Source of the DNA: Rhodobacteraceae bacterium UBA3069
GTDB lineage: Bacteria; Pseudomonadota; Alphaproteobacteria; Rhodobacterales; Rhodobacteraceae
Length of the DNA: 64,000 nt
Direction: 5' to 3'
Assembly (NCBI GenBank): GCA_002366795.1
Contig: DFBX01000071.1
Location: 53,271 to 117,270 of the forward strand
The position numbers were made by a program, and so were the translations under genes. Positions within the stretch are counted from its first letter, which is position 1, and each line of letters opens with the position of its first letter. Below, one piece after another: positions 36,084-44,335 of this stretch. Below the pieces are notes generated by a model. That model was given only the letters and a program-made list of their open reading frames with translations. It was not told the DNA's origin and ran no database searches.

Positions 36084-37253
36084 TTATCCTGCCACCACCG
36101 CGAATTCGGGTGTCAGCCCCAGTGCGCGCGCATCCTCCGCGATCTCGGCTTGATAGAGTGCGTTCGAGATCAGAATCAGTGTCGGCGCGATGTCCTTTAG
36201 GGCGTCGGGCGCGACGACCGGCAAGGCCACGCCGGGCGCGAACAGCCCATGTTTTCGCGTGTTCAGGTCGACAAGCGCGGCCAATGGGGCCGCCGCTGCG
36301 CCAAGCGCATTGGCAAAGGTGATGCCCTTGGAGCCCGCGCCCCAGATGACGGTCTTTCCATCCAGTCGGGACAGTCGTTCCCGCCATTTGTCCAGTTCGG
36401 CGTTGGCGGCTTTGCCGAAGGCGTTCGCAGATGCCAGAACGTCTTGGGTGCCGGTCGCGGTGAAATCGGGCTGTGGCGCGGTCGGGCGCGCTTCGACCAT
36501 CAGAAACTGGTCGCCATAGCCTGCCGAAACAGAAACAGGTTCAAACCCGGATCGCCGGAACAGCGTGGTGATGGCGGGGGCTGTCCAATAGCCGACATGC
36601 TCGTAAATCACATCCCACATCGAGATGGCATCCAGCATCCAGCCCGCGTTGGGCACTTCGAAATAGATCGGAACATCACGCGCGCCAATCGCGCGGCGGA
36701 TGTTCTGCATCAGCGACAGCGGCGTATCGAGATGTTCCAGCACATGGCGGCAGAGGATCGCATCGAAAGGGCGGTCCAGCTGATCCGCGCCAAAATATTC
36801 CGGCTCGATCGTAACCCCATCGCGGGCGGTATAGGGCGTTTCCTTGCCCGCCATAGACGGGTCGAAACCGGTGGCCGTGGCCGCGCCATTCCGTGACATC
36901 AGGTCCAGCATATGCCCGTCGCCGCAGCCGATTTCGATTACATCGCGCCCATTCAGGTCAAAGCGTTCGACCAGATCTGCTGCCAGCCCTTCGGCAAAGG
37001 TCTGGAACTTGGGCGAATAATGCAGGGCGTTTTCATAACCCGGCGCATATTCCATGCGGGCGGGATCAAAGCTGCGGTTCCAGATGAACGCGCAGTTGCG
37101 GCAGGCGACCAGATCGACATCGCCCGCGGGCGCGTCTCTTGCGGCTTGCGCATCAGGCCACAGCTGGTTGCAGATGACCGGAACGCCCGACAGCAGGAAA
37201 ACCTGTGCGTGATCGGTAGAGTTGCAGACAGGGCAATGGGTGGAAAGGGTCAT
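36084..37253 (-). CDS. Sugar C-methyltransferase (NovU/TylC3-like), copy 1
   Basis: The 389-residue protein has the three-part layout of nucleotide-sugar C-methyltransferases: an N-terminal zinc site (CPVC...CRNC), a SAM-binding domain with VIEIGCGDGHML and ILCRHVLEHLDTP, and a C-terminal Rossmann-like domain with VIWGAGSKGITFANALG. The YEHVGYWT segment holds the Y-x-E-H group that serves catalysis in this family. It is one of three related modules in a row (see 37255-38430 and the fusion at 38445-40766). A single base separates it from the upstream copy. Confidence 0.88.
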   Translation of the reverse strand: MTLSTHCPVCNSTDHAQVFLLSGVPVICNQLWPDAQAARDAPAGDVDLVACRNCAFIWNRSFDPARMEYAPGYENALHYSPKFQTFAEGLAADLVERFDLNGRDVIEIGCGDGHMLDLMSRNGAATATGFDPSMAGKETPYTARDGVTIEPEYFGADQLDRPFDAILCRHVLEHLDTPLSLMQNIRRAIGARDVPIYFEVPNAGWMLDAISMWDVIYEHVGYWTAPAITTLFRRSGFEPVSVSAGYGDQFLMVEARPTAPQPDFTATGTQDVLASANAFGKAANAELDKWRERLSRLDGKTVIWGAGSKGITFANALGAAAAPLAALVDLNTRKHGLFAPGVALPVVAPDALKDIAPTLILISNALYQAEIAEDARALGLTPEFAVVAG

Positions 37254-37254
37254 T

Positions 37255-38430
37255 TCATACCGCCACGAGTTCAGGGGACAGCCCCATCGACGCCAGTTGT
37301 GCGCCGATTTCGGGCAGGTAGATCGGGTTCATCACGATCACTGTATCGGGTGGATCCTGTTTCAAATCCTCGGGGGCGGCGACGCGGTGGGCCGTGACAG
37401 GCAGGTATTTGCCCTGCTTGAACGGATTGATGTCGATGACATGCGCCACTTCCTTGCCCAGCCCGTTTGTCGTCAGGAAGGACACGCCCTTGGACCCGCC
37501 CCCCCAGATCGTGACCCGTTTTCCGCTGGCGTGACGTGATTTGACGAAATCGGTCCAGTAGGCGCGTGTTTCGGCGACCTTTGCAGGGAAAGCGGCCGCA
37601 AGTGCGCGCACCGCGTCCAGATCGTTTTCATTGTCCAGCGGGGGACGGCCGGTGGACGGTTCGGCATACTGGATGATGTATTGGTCATCATAGGCCAGAT
37701 ACAGCTTTGTCACATCCATGCCCCCCCGCCGGAACAGACGCGCGTGGCTTCCAAGGGTGAAATACGAACAATGTTCGTAATAGATGTCCCAGAACGCGCC
37801 CTCCTCCAACACCCGCCGCACATCGGGCGTTTCAAAGAAGATGCCCACGTTTTCACGGCCGTCGATGACGGTTGCGATGTCGTCCATCAGGCGGCCAACC
37901 TCGGGGACATGCTCCAGCGTGTGGCGGCAGACAATGAAATCGGGCGCTTCGGAAATGGTCGCGGGATCGAAATATTCGCGTTGAAAGGCGATGTCCTGCC
38001 CTTCGGCGCCGGGCAGGCGTTCGGGGATGAAACCGGGATCGACGCCAAGCCCCCGCGTGCCGGTCTGTTTGGCCAGCTCTTGCAGGAATTCGCCCTTGCC
38101 GCAGCCGATTTCCAGCGTCTGGCACCCCTTGAGATCGTATAAAGAGGCGACTTCGGCGGCCAGTTCCTGCGCGAACTTGTTGAACGTGCCCGAGAAGTGC
38201 TGGCTTTCTTCCGTGGTGGACGCGTAGTCGACATTCGACAGGTCAAACACATTGTTGAAGACAAAGCCGCAGCCTTGGCAAAGCGAAAGCACGAGGGGCG
38301 CGCGCGGAAAGGCGCGTGCCTCGGCCTCGGTGTCCAGCAAGATGCAGCTTTGCACCGGGATCGCGTCCAGTCGGTAAATCTCGTCCAGATGGGTGCCGCC
38401 GCATGCGGGGCAAGTGGTTAAAGGTTTCAT
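37255..38430 (-). CDS. Sugar C-methyltransferase (NovU/TylC3-like), copy 2
   Basis: The 391-residue paralogue of the previous gene has CPACGG and CQGCGF zinc-binding cysteines, TLEIGCGKGEFLQEL for SAM, FIVCRHTLEHVPE, YYEHCSYFTLGSHARLF with the Y-x-E-H group, and VTIWGGGSKGVSFL in the C-terminal domain. It lies 14 bases after the fusion gene. Sequence divergence from copy 1 is enough to suggest a different substrate or position of methylation. Confidence 0.88.
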   Translation of the reverse strand: MKPLTTCPACGGTHLDEIYRLDAIPVQSCILLDTEAEARAFPRAPLVLSLCQGCGFVFNNVFDLSNVDYASTTEESQHFSGTFNKFAQELAAEVASLYDLKGCQTLEIGCGKGEFLQELAKQTGTRGLGVDPGFIPERLPGAEGQDIAFQREYFDPATISEAPDFIVCRHTLEHVPEVGRLMDDIATVIDGRENVGIFFETPDVRRVLEEGAFWDIYYEHCSYFTLGSHARLFRRGGMDVTKLYLAYDDQYIIQYAEPSTGRPPLDNENDLDAVRALAAAFPAKVAETRAYWTDFVKSRHASGKRVTIWGGGSKGVSFLTTNGLGKEVAHVIDINPFKQGKYLPVTAHRVAAPEDLKQDPPDTVIVMNPIYLPEIGAQLASMGLSPELVAV

Positions 38431-38444
38431 TGCCTTGCCCCCGA

Positions 38445-40766
38445 TTATTGTTCGACGATTTCAAGATCGGGGATCGGCACCACGAATTTGCCGCCATCGC
38501 GCAGGAAATCCTGCTGCTGGCGGATGATCTCGTCGCGGAAGTTCCACGGCAGGATCATCACGTAATCCGGTTTGTCGGTTCTAAGCCGTTTGGGGTCGTC
38601 GATGCGCACGCGCACGCCGGGCATGTATTTGCCGTGTTTGTGGACGTTCTTGTCGACAGCATATTCGATCGACCGGCTGTTCAGATCGAGGAAGTTGAGC
38701 ATGATCGTGCCCTTTGCAGCGGCGCCATAGGCCGCGATGCGTTTGCCGTCGGCCTTCAGGCCACCGATCAGATCGCGCGCCTTGCGGCGGAAATCGCGGA
38801 CCCGCTCGCCAAAGCTGGCGTAGTAGTCAAAGCGGTCCAGGCCCAGATTATGTTCTTCGGCCAGAATGTCGGACACGGCCTGCGAAGGCTGGTCCGTCTT
38901 GCCGAAATACAGGCGAAGCGAGCCGCCGTGGATCGGCAAGCGCCGCACATCGTTCAGATACAGCCCGTGCCGCGCGAACAGCGTTTTGGCGGACCCGACC
39001 GAGAAATAGCACAGGTGTTCGTGGTAGATCGTGTCGAATTCGACAAAGTCGATCAGGTCGCGCACATAGGGGAATTCAACGACGACCATCCCGTCATCGG
39101 CCAAAAGTTCGGCCATGCCGGCCACCAGATCGTTCTGGTCGGCCACATGGGCCACCACGTTATTGGCGATGATCAGGTCCGCCTTGCGCCCTTGGGCGGT
39201 CAGTTTTCCCGCCAGCGATTTACCGAAGAAATCGTTGATGGTTTCGATGCCCTTTTCCATCGCTGCCTTGGCGGGTTGGGCAGCTGGGTCGATGCCCAGA
39301 ACGGGCACGCCCTTTTCCTTGAAATTCTGAAGCATATAGCCGTCATTCGACGCGATCTCGGCCACCAGGCTACCTGCGCCAAGGTCGCGCATATTGATCA
39401 GTTCCAGTGCGTTTTCGCGGCTATGTTTCAGCAAATCCTCGGAAAAGGACGAGAAATACAGGTAGTCATCGCCGAACATTTCTTCGGCGGGGCGGGTTTC
39501 CAGCAGCTGCACAAGGGTGCATTCGGGGCAATAACCCAGACGCAAAGGCACCAGTGTTTCACGGCGATCAAGGATGCTGTCATCCAAAAGCCCGTCCGAT
39601 CTGGGCATCAAACCCAGATCAAGAATCGGCTGAAGCCCCGCGTGACCACAGGAAATGCAGCTGACCTTGGCGGCGTCCTCAATGAAATCTGCGGGGAGGG
39701 CCTCGGTTTTGGTCGCCGCGCGTTCGGCTTGCGCCTTTTGCGTATGGGCAAGACTTGAGTCGATGATCCCGTCGGCGATCAGCTGCTTGATATGCCCGAT
39801 GCGCTGATAGCGCGGACCCTCGAACTCCTCCAGCGTCAAATCGACGGCCTTGTAGGCATTATAAAGCGATTGCGCGCCTTTCAGGGCATCCCATTGCGGT
39901 TCGAAACGCGGCATCACGCGCCGGATCTTATCGCAGTTCACACGGTAGGACCGCTTGTCCGGCCCGGCATCGTCGGCGAAGGTCACCTCGCATCCCGGCA
40001 CGACCGAGGCGACGATCTCGGCCAGTTCCTTTATCTGGTAGTTGTGTTCCGTCACGCCGACATTGAACGCCTCGTTGCGGATCTTTTCGACCGGGGTGTC
40101 CAGGGTGGCAATGAAGGCGCGGCTGATATCCTCGATATGGGTGATGGGACGCCATGGGGTGCCATCCGATTTCATGTGGATATTGCCCGTCGTCACGGCC
40201 CAGGCGACCAGGTTGTTCAGGACTAGGTCAAAGCGGATGCGCGGGCTGACGCCATAGGCGGTGGCCGAACGCAGGAAGGTGGGGCAGAAATTGTCATCCG
40301 CCAGTTCCGCCAGCGCCAGTTCGGATTTCACCTTGCTTTCGCCGTAGGGCGTGACCGGATTGAACGCCCCGTTTTCGTCGATGAAGTCCGACCCGCCCGC
40401 GCCATAATTCGAACAGGAGGAGGAAAATACGAAGCGTTCCACCCCTGCGGCCTTGGCCGCGCGCGCGACGTTCATCGTGCCTTCGAAATTGATGTCATGA
40501 GTGGTTTCGGGGCGGAAATCGCCCAAGGGATCGTTCGACAGTGCGGCCAGATGCAGCACGGCGTCGAACCCCAGCAAATCTGCTGGTGTCACGTCGCGGA
40601 TGTCCTTGAGCAAGGTCGGAACATGCGGCATCGCCCCGCCTGGATCGAAAGTGCAGCGTTCATAGAGATCGCTGTCTATCCCCGCGACCTCGTGGCCCGC
40701 GGATTCAAGCATGGGGGTCAGGACAGTGCCGATATACCCCCGGTGACCAGTAACCAGAACGCGCAT
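38445..40766 (-). CDS. NAD-dependent epimerase/dehydratase fused to a sugar C-methyltransferase
   Basis: The 773-residue protein joins two enzymes. Residues 1-330 are an extended short-chain dehydrogenase: VLVTGHRGYIGTVLTPML binds NAD, and YGESKVKSE is the Y-x-x-x-K pair. After a linker, residues about 365-773 are a C-methyltransferase with CISCGHAGLQ, YCPEC, LVAEIASNDGYMLQNF, YHEHLCYFSVGSAKTLF and IAAYGAAAKGTIMLNFL. The ATG at 40766 shares one base with the rfbF stop (TAATG) and has GGAGA upstream, so a start five codons earlier is rejected. With RfbF this suggests a branched CDP- or related nucleotide sugar. Confidence 0.87.
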   Translation of the reverse strand: MRVLVTGHRGYIGTVLTPMLESAGHEVAGIDSDLYERCTFDPGGAMPHVPTLLKDIRDVTPADLLGFDAVLHLAALSNDPLGDFRPETTHDINFEGTMNVARAAKAAGVERFVFSSSCSNYGAGGSDFIDENGAFNPVTPYGESKVKSELALAELADDNFCPTFLRSATAYGVSPRIRFDLVLNNLVAWAVTTGNIHMKSDGTPWRPITHIEDISRAFIATLDTPVEKIRNEAFNVGVTEHNYQIKELAEIVASVVPGCEVTFADDAGPDKRSYRVNCDKIRRVMPRFEPQWDALKGAQSLYNAYKAVDLTLEEFEGPRYQRIGHIKQLIADGIIDSSLAHTQKAQAERAATKTEALPADFIEDAAKVSCISCGHAGLQPILDLGLMPRSDGLLDDSILDRRETLVPLRLGYCPECTLVQLLETRPAEEMFGDDYLYFSSFSEDLLKHSRENALELINMRDLGAGSLVAEIASNDGYMLQNFKEKGVPVLGIDPAAQPAKAAMEKGIETINDFFGKSLAGKLTAQGRKADLIIANNVVAHVADQNDLVAGMAELLADDGMVVVEFPYVRDLIDFVEFDTIYHEHLCYFSVGSAKTLFARHGLYLNDVRRLPIHGGSLRLYFGKTDQPSQAVSDILAEEHNLGLDRFDYYASFGERVRDFRRKARDLIGGLKADGKRIAAYGAAAKGTIMLNFLDLNSRSIEYAVDKNVHKHGKYMPGVRVRIDDPKRLRTDKPDYVMILPWNFRDEIIRQQQDFLRDGGKFVVPIPDLEIVEQ

Positions 40767-41545
40767 TATTCTTTCTCCCAAACTGCCCAGGGACGCTCCC
40801 CGGAATCCCAGAGTTTTTGCAGGACGTGCTTGTCACGAAGAGTATCCATCGCGGCCCAGAACCCGTCGTGCCGATAGGCCATCAACTGACCGTCCCGTGC
40901 CAGGTTTTCCAATGGATCATGTTCGAACATGACCCTGTCGCCCTTGATGTAATCCAGCACCTCGGGCTCAAGCACGAAGAACGCGCCGTTGATCCATCCC
41001 TCGGCTGTTTGGGGCTTCTCTTCAAAGGCCGTGACCTGGTCGCCTTCGAACCGCATATGCCCATAGCGGGCAGGCGGACGCACGGCGGTGATGGTGGCCA
41101 GCTTTCCATGGCTGCGGTGGAAGGCCAGCAGCTTGTCAAGGTCAACATCTGACACGCCATCGCCCCAAGTCAGCATGAAGGTTTCGTTGCCCAGATATTC
41201 CTTGAGCCGCTTGACGCGGCCGCCCGTCAGGGTTTCGTCGCCCGTTTCGATCAAATCGACCGTCCATGGCGTTTCGGAAGGGTCGTGGCGAACCAGCGGT
41301 TCCGGACTGCCCAGGTTGATCGTCAGATTGCCGGATAGCGTGCCGAACTCGGCAAAGTAGCGTTTGATATAATCGCCCTTGTAGCCGAGCGCGACGGCGA
41401 AATCGTTATACCCGTAATGCGAGTAGATTTTCATGATGTGCCAAAGGATCGGCTTTCCGCCAATCTCGACCATGGGCTTGGGGCGCACGACGGTTTCTTC
41501 GGCCAGCCTGGTGCCTTTTCCACCTGCCAAAATAGCGATCTTCAT
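40766..41545 (-). CDS. rfbF: Glucose-1-phosphate cytidylyltransferase
   Basis: RfbF makes CDP-glucose from CTP and glucose-1-phosphate, the entry to CDP-deoxysugars. The 259-residue product starts MKIAILAGGKGTRLAEETVVRPKPM, the pyrophosphorylase signature, and has WHIMKIYSHYGYNDFAVALGYKGDYIKRYF and MLTWGDGVSDVDLDKLLAFH, which separate RfbF from RmlA and GalU. It leads the leftward rfbF-fusion-MT-MT-wzx unit. No CDP-glucose 4,6-dehydratase (RfbG) is in the window. Confidence 0.94.
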   Translation of the reverse strand: MKIAILAGGKGTRLAEETVVRPKPMVEIGGKPILWHIMKIYSHYGYNDFAVALGYKGDYIKRYFAEFGTLSGNLTINLGSPEPLVRHDPSETPWTVDLIETGDETLTGGRVKRLKEYLGNETFMLTWGDGVSDVDLDKLLAFHRSHGKLATITAVRPPARYGHMRFEGDQVTAFEEKPQTAEGWINGAFFVLEPEVLDYIKGDRVMFEHDPLENLARDGQLMAYRHDGFWAAMDTLRDKHVLQKLWDSGERPWAVWEKE

Positions 41546-41665
41546 ATTCAGGATCTCCGTAAAAACAAATTGGATTTTGAATGCCGATGAGGCGATCAGA
41601 ACGAGGCCGAAAAATTGGCCCTGTGCGTAAAATGATCAGGTCGTTCTTTGCACCCCCTACTCCTC

Positions 41666-41696
41666 GCGGGTTTTTGCCTTATCGGCAAACTCCCGC
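41666..41696. repeat. Imperfect hairpin upstream of rfbF
   Basis: GCGGG-TT-TTTGCC and GGCAAA-CT-CCCGC pair with two mismatches around a five-base loop. It is 120 bases before rfbF on the minus strand, with no T run. Confidence 0.5.
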
Positions 41697-41774
41697 GCCA
41701 TATCGGCAAAAGTGAAGCCCGCACTTGATATTTCTACCTTGGGGCGAATTCGTCTCTTATTCCGTCTACATGTA

Positions 41775-41787
41775 AGCGCCAGGCGCT
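41775..41787. repeat. Perfect 13-base palindrome (operator-like)
   Basis: AGCGCC-A-GGCGCT, a perfect dyad in the rfbF/GT2 divergent region. Size and symmetry are those of a dimeric repressor site, but no regulator can be named. Confidence 0.45.
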
Positions 41788-41876
41788 AATGCGATAACCG
41801 CATATTCTGTGCTGGCTGGGCGGACGCCCGGAACGCTTTGCATCATCAATTCAAACGGGTCTAAAAAATATCGAGT

Positions 41877-41914
41877 CTTGAGTTTATGCTAACCGGAGTT
41901 CCTGCAAACTCAAG
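41877..41914. repeat. Nine-pair inverted repeat in divergent promoter region
   Basis: CTTGAGTTT at 41877-41885 and AAACTCAAG at 41906-41914 are exact reverse complements, 20 bases apart. It could be an operator or an RNA hairpin. Confidence 0.5.
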
Positions 41915-42182
41915 CATCATGATTGGAAATCCCGGAAAATGCGTCTGTTTTCGGGCGTTTATGCATCTTTGGCAGTTTTTGACCCCATAACGGAAACGGT
42001 ATGCGCATGATCGGTGTCCGAATCGTCGCGAAAGATCATCGGGTATACTCGTGTAATCCGTGCAAACTCTACGCTTGAGCCGAAGCCCCGCGTCGCGCCA
42101 TACTGATTGCATTGAAAAATATTTTCTTATTCGGTATTTCGCGCCGCTCTTGGGCGGACAGGAAAACGGTGGACCCCTTTCC

Positions 42183-43094
42183 ATGACGCCTTCACTGACC
42201 GTTATCATTCCGCATCTGAATTCGCCGACAGGATTGGCGCGCTGCTTGGATGCCTTGGCCGATCAAGGCGGATCAGAGGGCCGGTTTGGGGTGATTGTGG
42301 TCGATAACGGATCGCACCAGATGCCCCAAGACGTTTGTGCGGCGCATGATTTTGTCACTCTGACAAGCGAGCAAACCCCTGGCCCCGGACCGGCCCGTAA
42401 CCATGGCGTAAGCCTGACCTGTTCGGACCTTCTGGCGTTTATAGACTGTGACTGCATTGCCCAGCCGGGATGGATCGACACCATTCTGGACTATCTGCCC
42501 GCCCATCCGGAAACCGGCGCTATCGGCGGTGATGTGCGCATAGCCTTTGCCGATCCGCACAATCTGACCGCCATCGAAGCCTATGAGGCGATCTATGGCT
42601 ATCGCTTCAAGCTGTATATCGAGCAGCATAAATACACCGGCAGCGGGAACATGGCGGTGTGGCGCAGCATCTTCGACAAGGTTGGTGGCTTCGGCGGCAT
42701 CGATATCGCCGAGGATCGCGACTGGGGGCATCGGGCAACGGCCATGGGCATTCGCATCGACTATGTGCCCGAGATGCGCATTGCGACGCCCGCGCGCGAA
42801 ACATTCCAGCAGCTTGCCCGCAAATGGGACCGCCATATCGAGCATGATTTTGACAAGGTGCGAACCGGTGCCGGCCGCGTGCGCTGGGCTATGCGGGCAG
42901 CGGCCGTTGCCGTGTCGCCGCTGGCCGAGATCCCGCGCATCCTGCGCTCGGACCGGATTAAGGGGTTGCGCCATCGTTGGCGGGCGTTCCGGTGCCTGAC
43001 CCGAATAAGGCTTTATCGTAGCATTGCCATGCTCAGGCTTTTGCTGGGCAGAACGCGCCGCGCCACCGCCGAAACGTGGCGCGGCGATACCTGA
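42183..43094 (+). CDS. Family-2 glycosyltransferase
   Basis: The 303-residue protein has LTVIIPHLNSPTGLARCLDAL, VIVVDNGSHQ, GPGPARNHGVSLTCSDLLAFIDCDCIA (DCDC at the metal site) and IAEDRDWGHRA. The ATG at 42183 lies next to the GT2 fold; the upstream in-frame extension shows no similarity. It faces the GT2 gene at 43097 end to end, two bases apart. Donor sugar unknown. Confidence 0.83.
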   Translation: MTPSLTVIIPHLNSPTGLARCLDALADQGGSEGRFGVIVVDNGSHQMPQDVCAAHDFVTLTSEQTPGPGPARNHGVSLTCSDLLAFIDCDCIAQPGWIDTILDYLPAHPETGAIGGDVRIAFADPHNLTAIEAYEAIYGYRFKLYIEQHKYTGSGNMAVWRSIFDKVGGFGGIDIAEDRDWGHRATAMGIRIDYVPEMRIATPARETFQQLARKWDRHIEHDFDKVRTGAGRVRWAMRAAAVAVSPLAEIPRILRSDRIKGLRHRWRAFRCLTRIRLYRSIAMLRLLLGRTRRATAETWRGDT

Positions 43095-43096
43095 AC

Positions 43097-44095
43097 CTAG
43101 CGTCGTGGCCTTTTGGGGGGCGGCCAGGATATGCGTTGATAAACCTCGGCGGGCGGCGGCAACTGGTGCAACCCGCGAAATGCGCCGACCGCTTCACGCC
43201 ATGCGCCAAGCAGCAGCAGCTTGACGATCTTAAGCAACGAATAGGCATAGGCCACCGGGATAGCATAGGGACGGAACCGCCAGACAAAGCGCATTCTGTT
43301 GCGATAGTTGAAATAATTGGCAAAGCCGGTTGCGCGCCGCGTCGTTGACCCTGATCCGATCGCGGTGCCGCCATGGTGATAGACGGCCGCGTCCTTGCAC
43401 AACAAAAGCGGAAGTTCGCCGCGCCGCTGCGCCCAATCGACCTCCTCGTAGAACAGAAAATAGTCTTCTTGCATGGGCCCGACGCGCGACAGGAACAGGC
43501 GCGAGGCGACCATGTTGGCGCCGGAAATGAAATCAACCTGGGGGGCGGGGGGCATCATGGCTTCGCGTGGGTGCTGGCCCTGATTAAGGTTGCTGCAAAT
43601 CCCTGTCCAAAAATTCACCCGGCCCCCATCGGACTGGATCGTATCGGGCGTCTCATGATAGATCGTCCGCCCACCCATAAGCGCGAAATCACCGGCAGTT
43701 TCCGCCATCTTCCGGTAGGCACCGATGGTTTTCGGTGTTGCCTCGCTGTCGGGGTTGAGAACCCAAAAATAGGCAACTTCGGGGTCTTCATTAAACGCTT
43801 CGAGGCAACGGTTCACGCCGCCGGCAAAGCCCAGGTTCTGACCGGATCGCAAGAGTGTCAGCTTGCTGTTCGCACCAGCCGGCGCGCCTTCGGCAAGCTC
43901 TTGCTCTGCAAAGCTCCACTGCGTGCCGGCGACCCAGTCCCGAATCCTGTCACAGGTCGCATCGGTCGACGCATTGTCGAGAATCACGACCCTGAATCCC
44001 TGGTCTTCGGACCCCCGCAGGCTGTCCAGACAAGAAGCGATCACGTCCTCGGACGCGAATGTGACTATGCAAACCCCAAACATCATTCTCTGCAA
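43097..44095 (-). CDS. Family-2 glycosyltransferase (rhamnosyltransferase-like)
   Basis: The 332-residue protein shows GVCIVTFASEDVIASCLDSL, VILDNASTDATCDRI, LGFAGGVNRCLEAF, YFWVLNPDSEATP (the DxD site) and FISGANMVASR, DYFLFYEEVDWAQR: the pattern of GT2 enzymes like WbbL that add rhamnose. Downstream internal Met codons at 44086 and 44083 are possible starts. No close neighbour on its strand. Confidence 0.83.
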   Translation of the reverse strand: MQRMMFGVCIVTFASEDVIASCLDSLRGSEDQGFRVVILDNASTDATCDRIRDWVAGTQWSFAEQELAEGAPAGANSKLTLLRSGQNLGFAGGVNRCLEAFNEDPEVAYFWVLNPDSEATPKTIGAYRKMAETAGDFALMGGRTIYHETPDTIQSDGGRVNFWTGICSNLNQGQHPREAMMPPAPQVDFISGANMVASRLFLSRVGPMQEDYFLFYEEVDWAQRRGELPLLLCKDAAVYHHGGTAIGSGSTTRRATGFANYFNYRNRMRFVWRFRPYAIPVAYAYSLLKIVKLLLLGAWREAVGAFRGLHQLPPPAEVYQRISWPPPKRPRR

Positions 44096-44262
44096 TTTCA
44101 GTACAAATCAATTTCTTGATCTTAAGCCCATGACCCCGCCCCGAGTCACCCGGTTTGTTGGATTTTCTTTTGATGGTCGAATTTGGTAGCAATGCCCAAT
44201 TGGCGGGCATTCAGCCCAAGGGTATGCCTGCCAACCGTGCAGGCGGGCTTCATGCGGCCCGG

Positions 44263-44277
44263 TTAATTGTTCTTTAA
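44263..44277. promoter_or_regulatory. CtrA-type binding box upstream of the co-polymerase gene
   Basis: TTAA-TTGTTCT-TTAA is an exact match to TTAA-N7-TTAA and lies 58-73 bases before the start of the chain-length gene at 44336, within a 240-base gap shared with the GT2 gene that runs leftward. Confidence 0.65.
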
Positions 44278-44335
44278 TTTCAGCAATTGCGCGACGCCGA
44301 AATTCATGTAACCTCTTTGCAGGAGACATTTTTCT

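Larger units (their letters stand above)
41546..42182. other. Divergent intergenic region with several inverted repeats (637 bases)
   Basis: No gene was found. It contains a 13-pair imperfect hairpin (41666-41696; core TTTGCC-N5-GGCAAA), a perfect AGCGCC-A-GGCGCT palindrome (41775-41787), and a nine-pair inverted repeat CTTGAGTTT/AAACTCAAG with a 20-base loop (41877-41914). These lie between rfbF (leftward) and a GT2 gene (rightward) and may be operators or leader structures. Confidence 0.55.

Noticed and set aside
38316..39758. 480-residue open frame on the plus strand opposite the C-methyltransferase part of the fusion
   Set aside because: Shadow of a real gene, with no motif.
43059..43083. 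CGCGCCAC / GTGGCGCG hairpin at the end of a GT2 gene
   Set aside because: It lies within coding sequence, has no T run, and could be a codon-level effect; not called a terminator.
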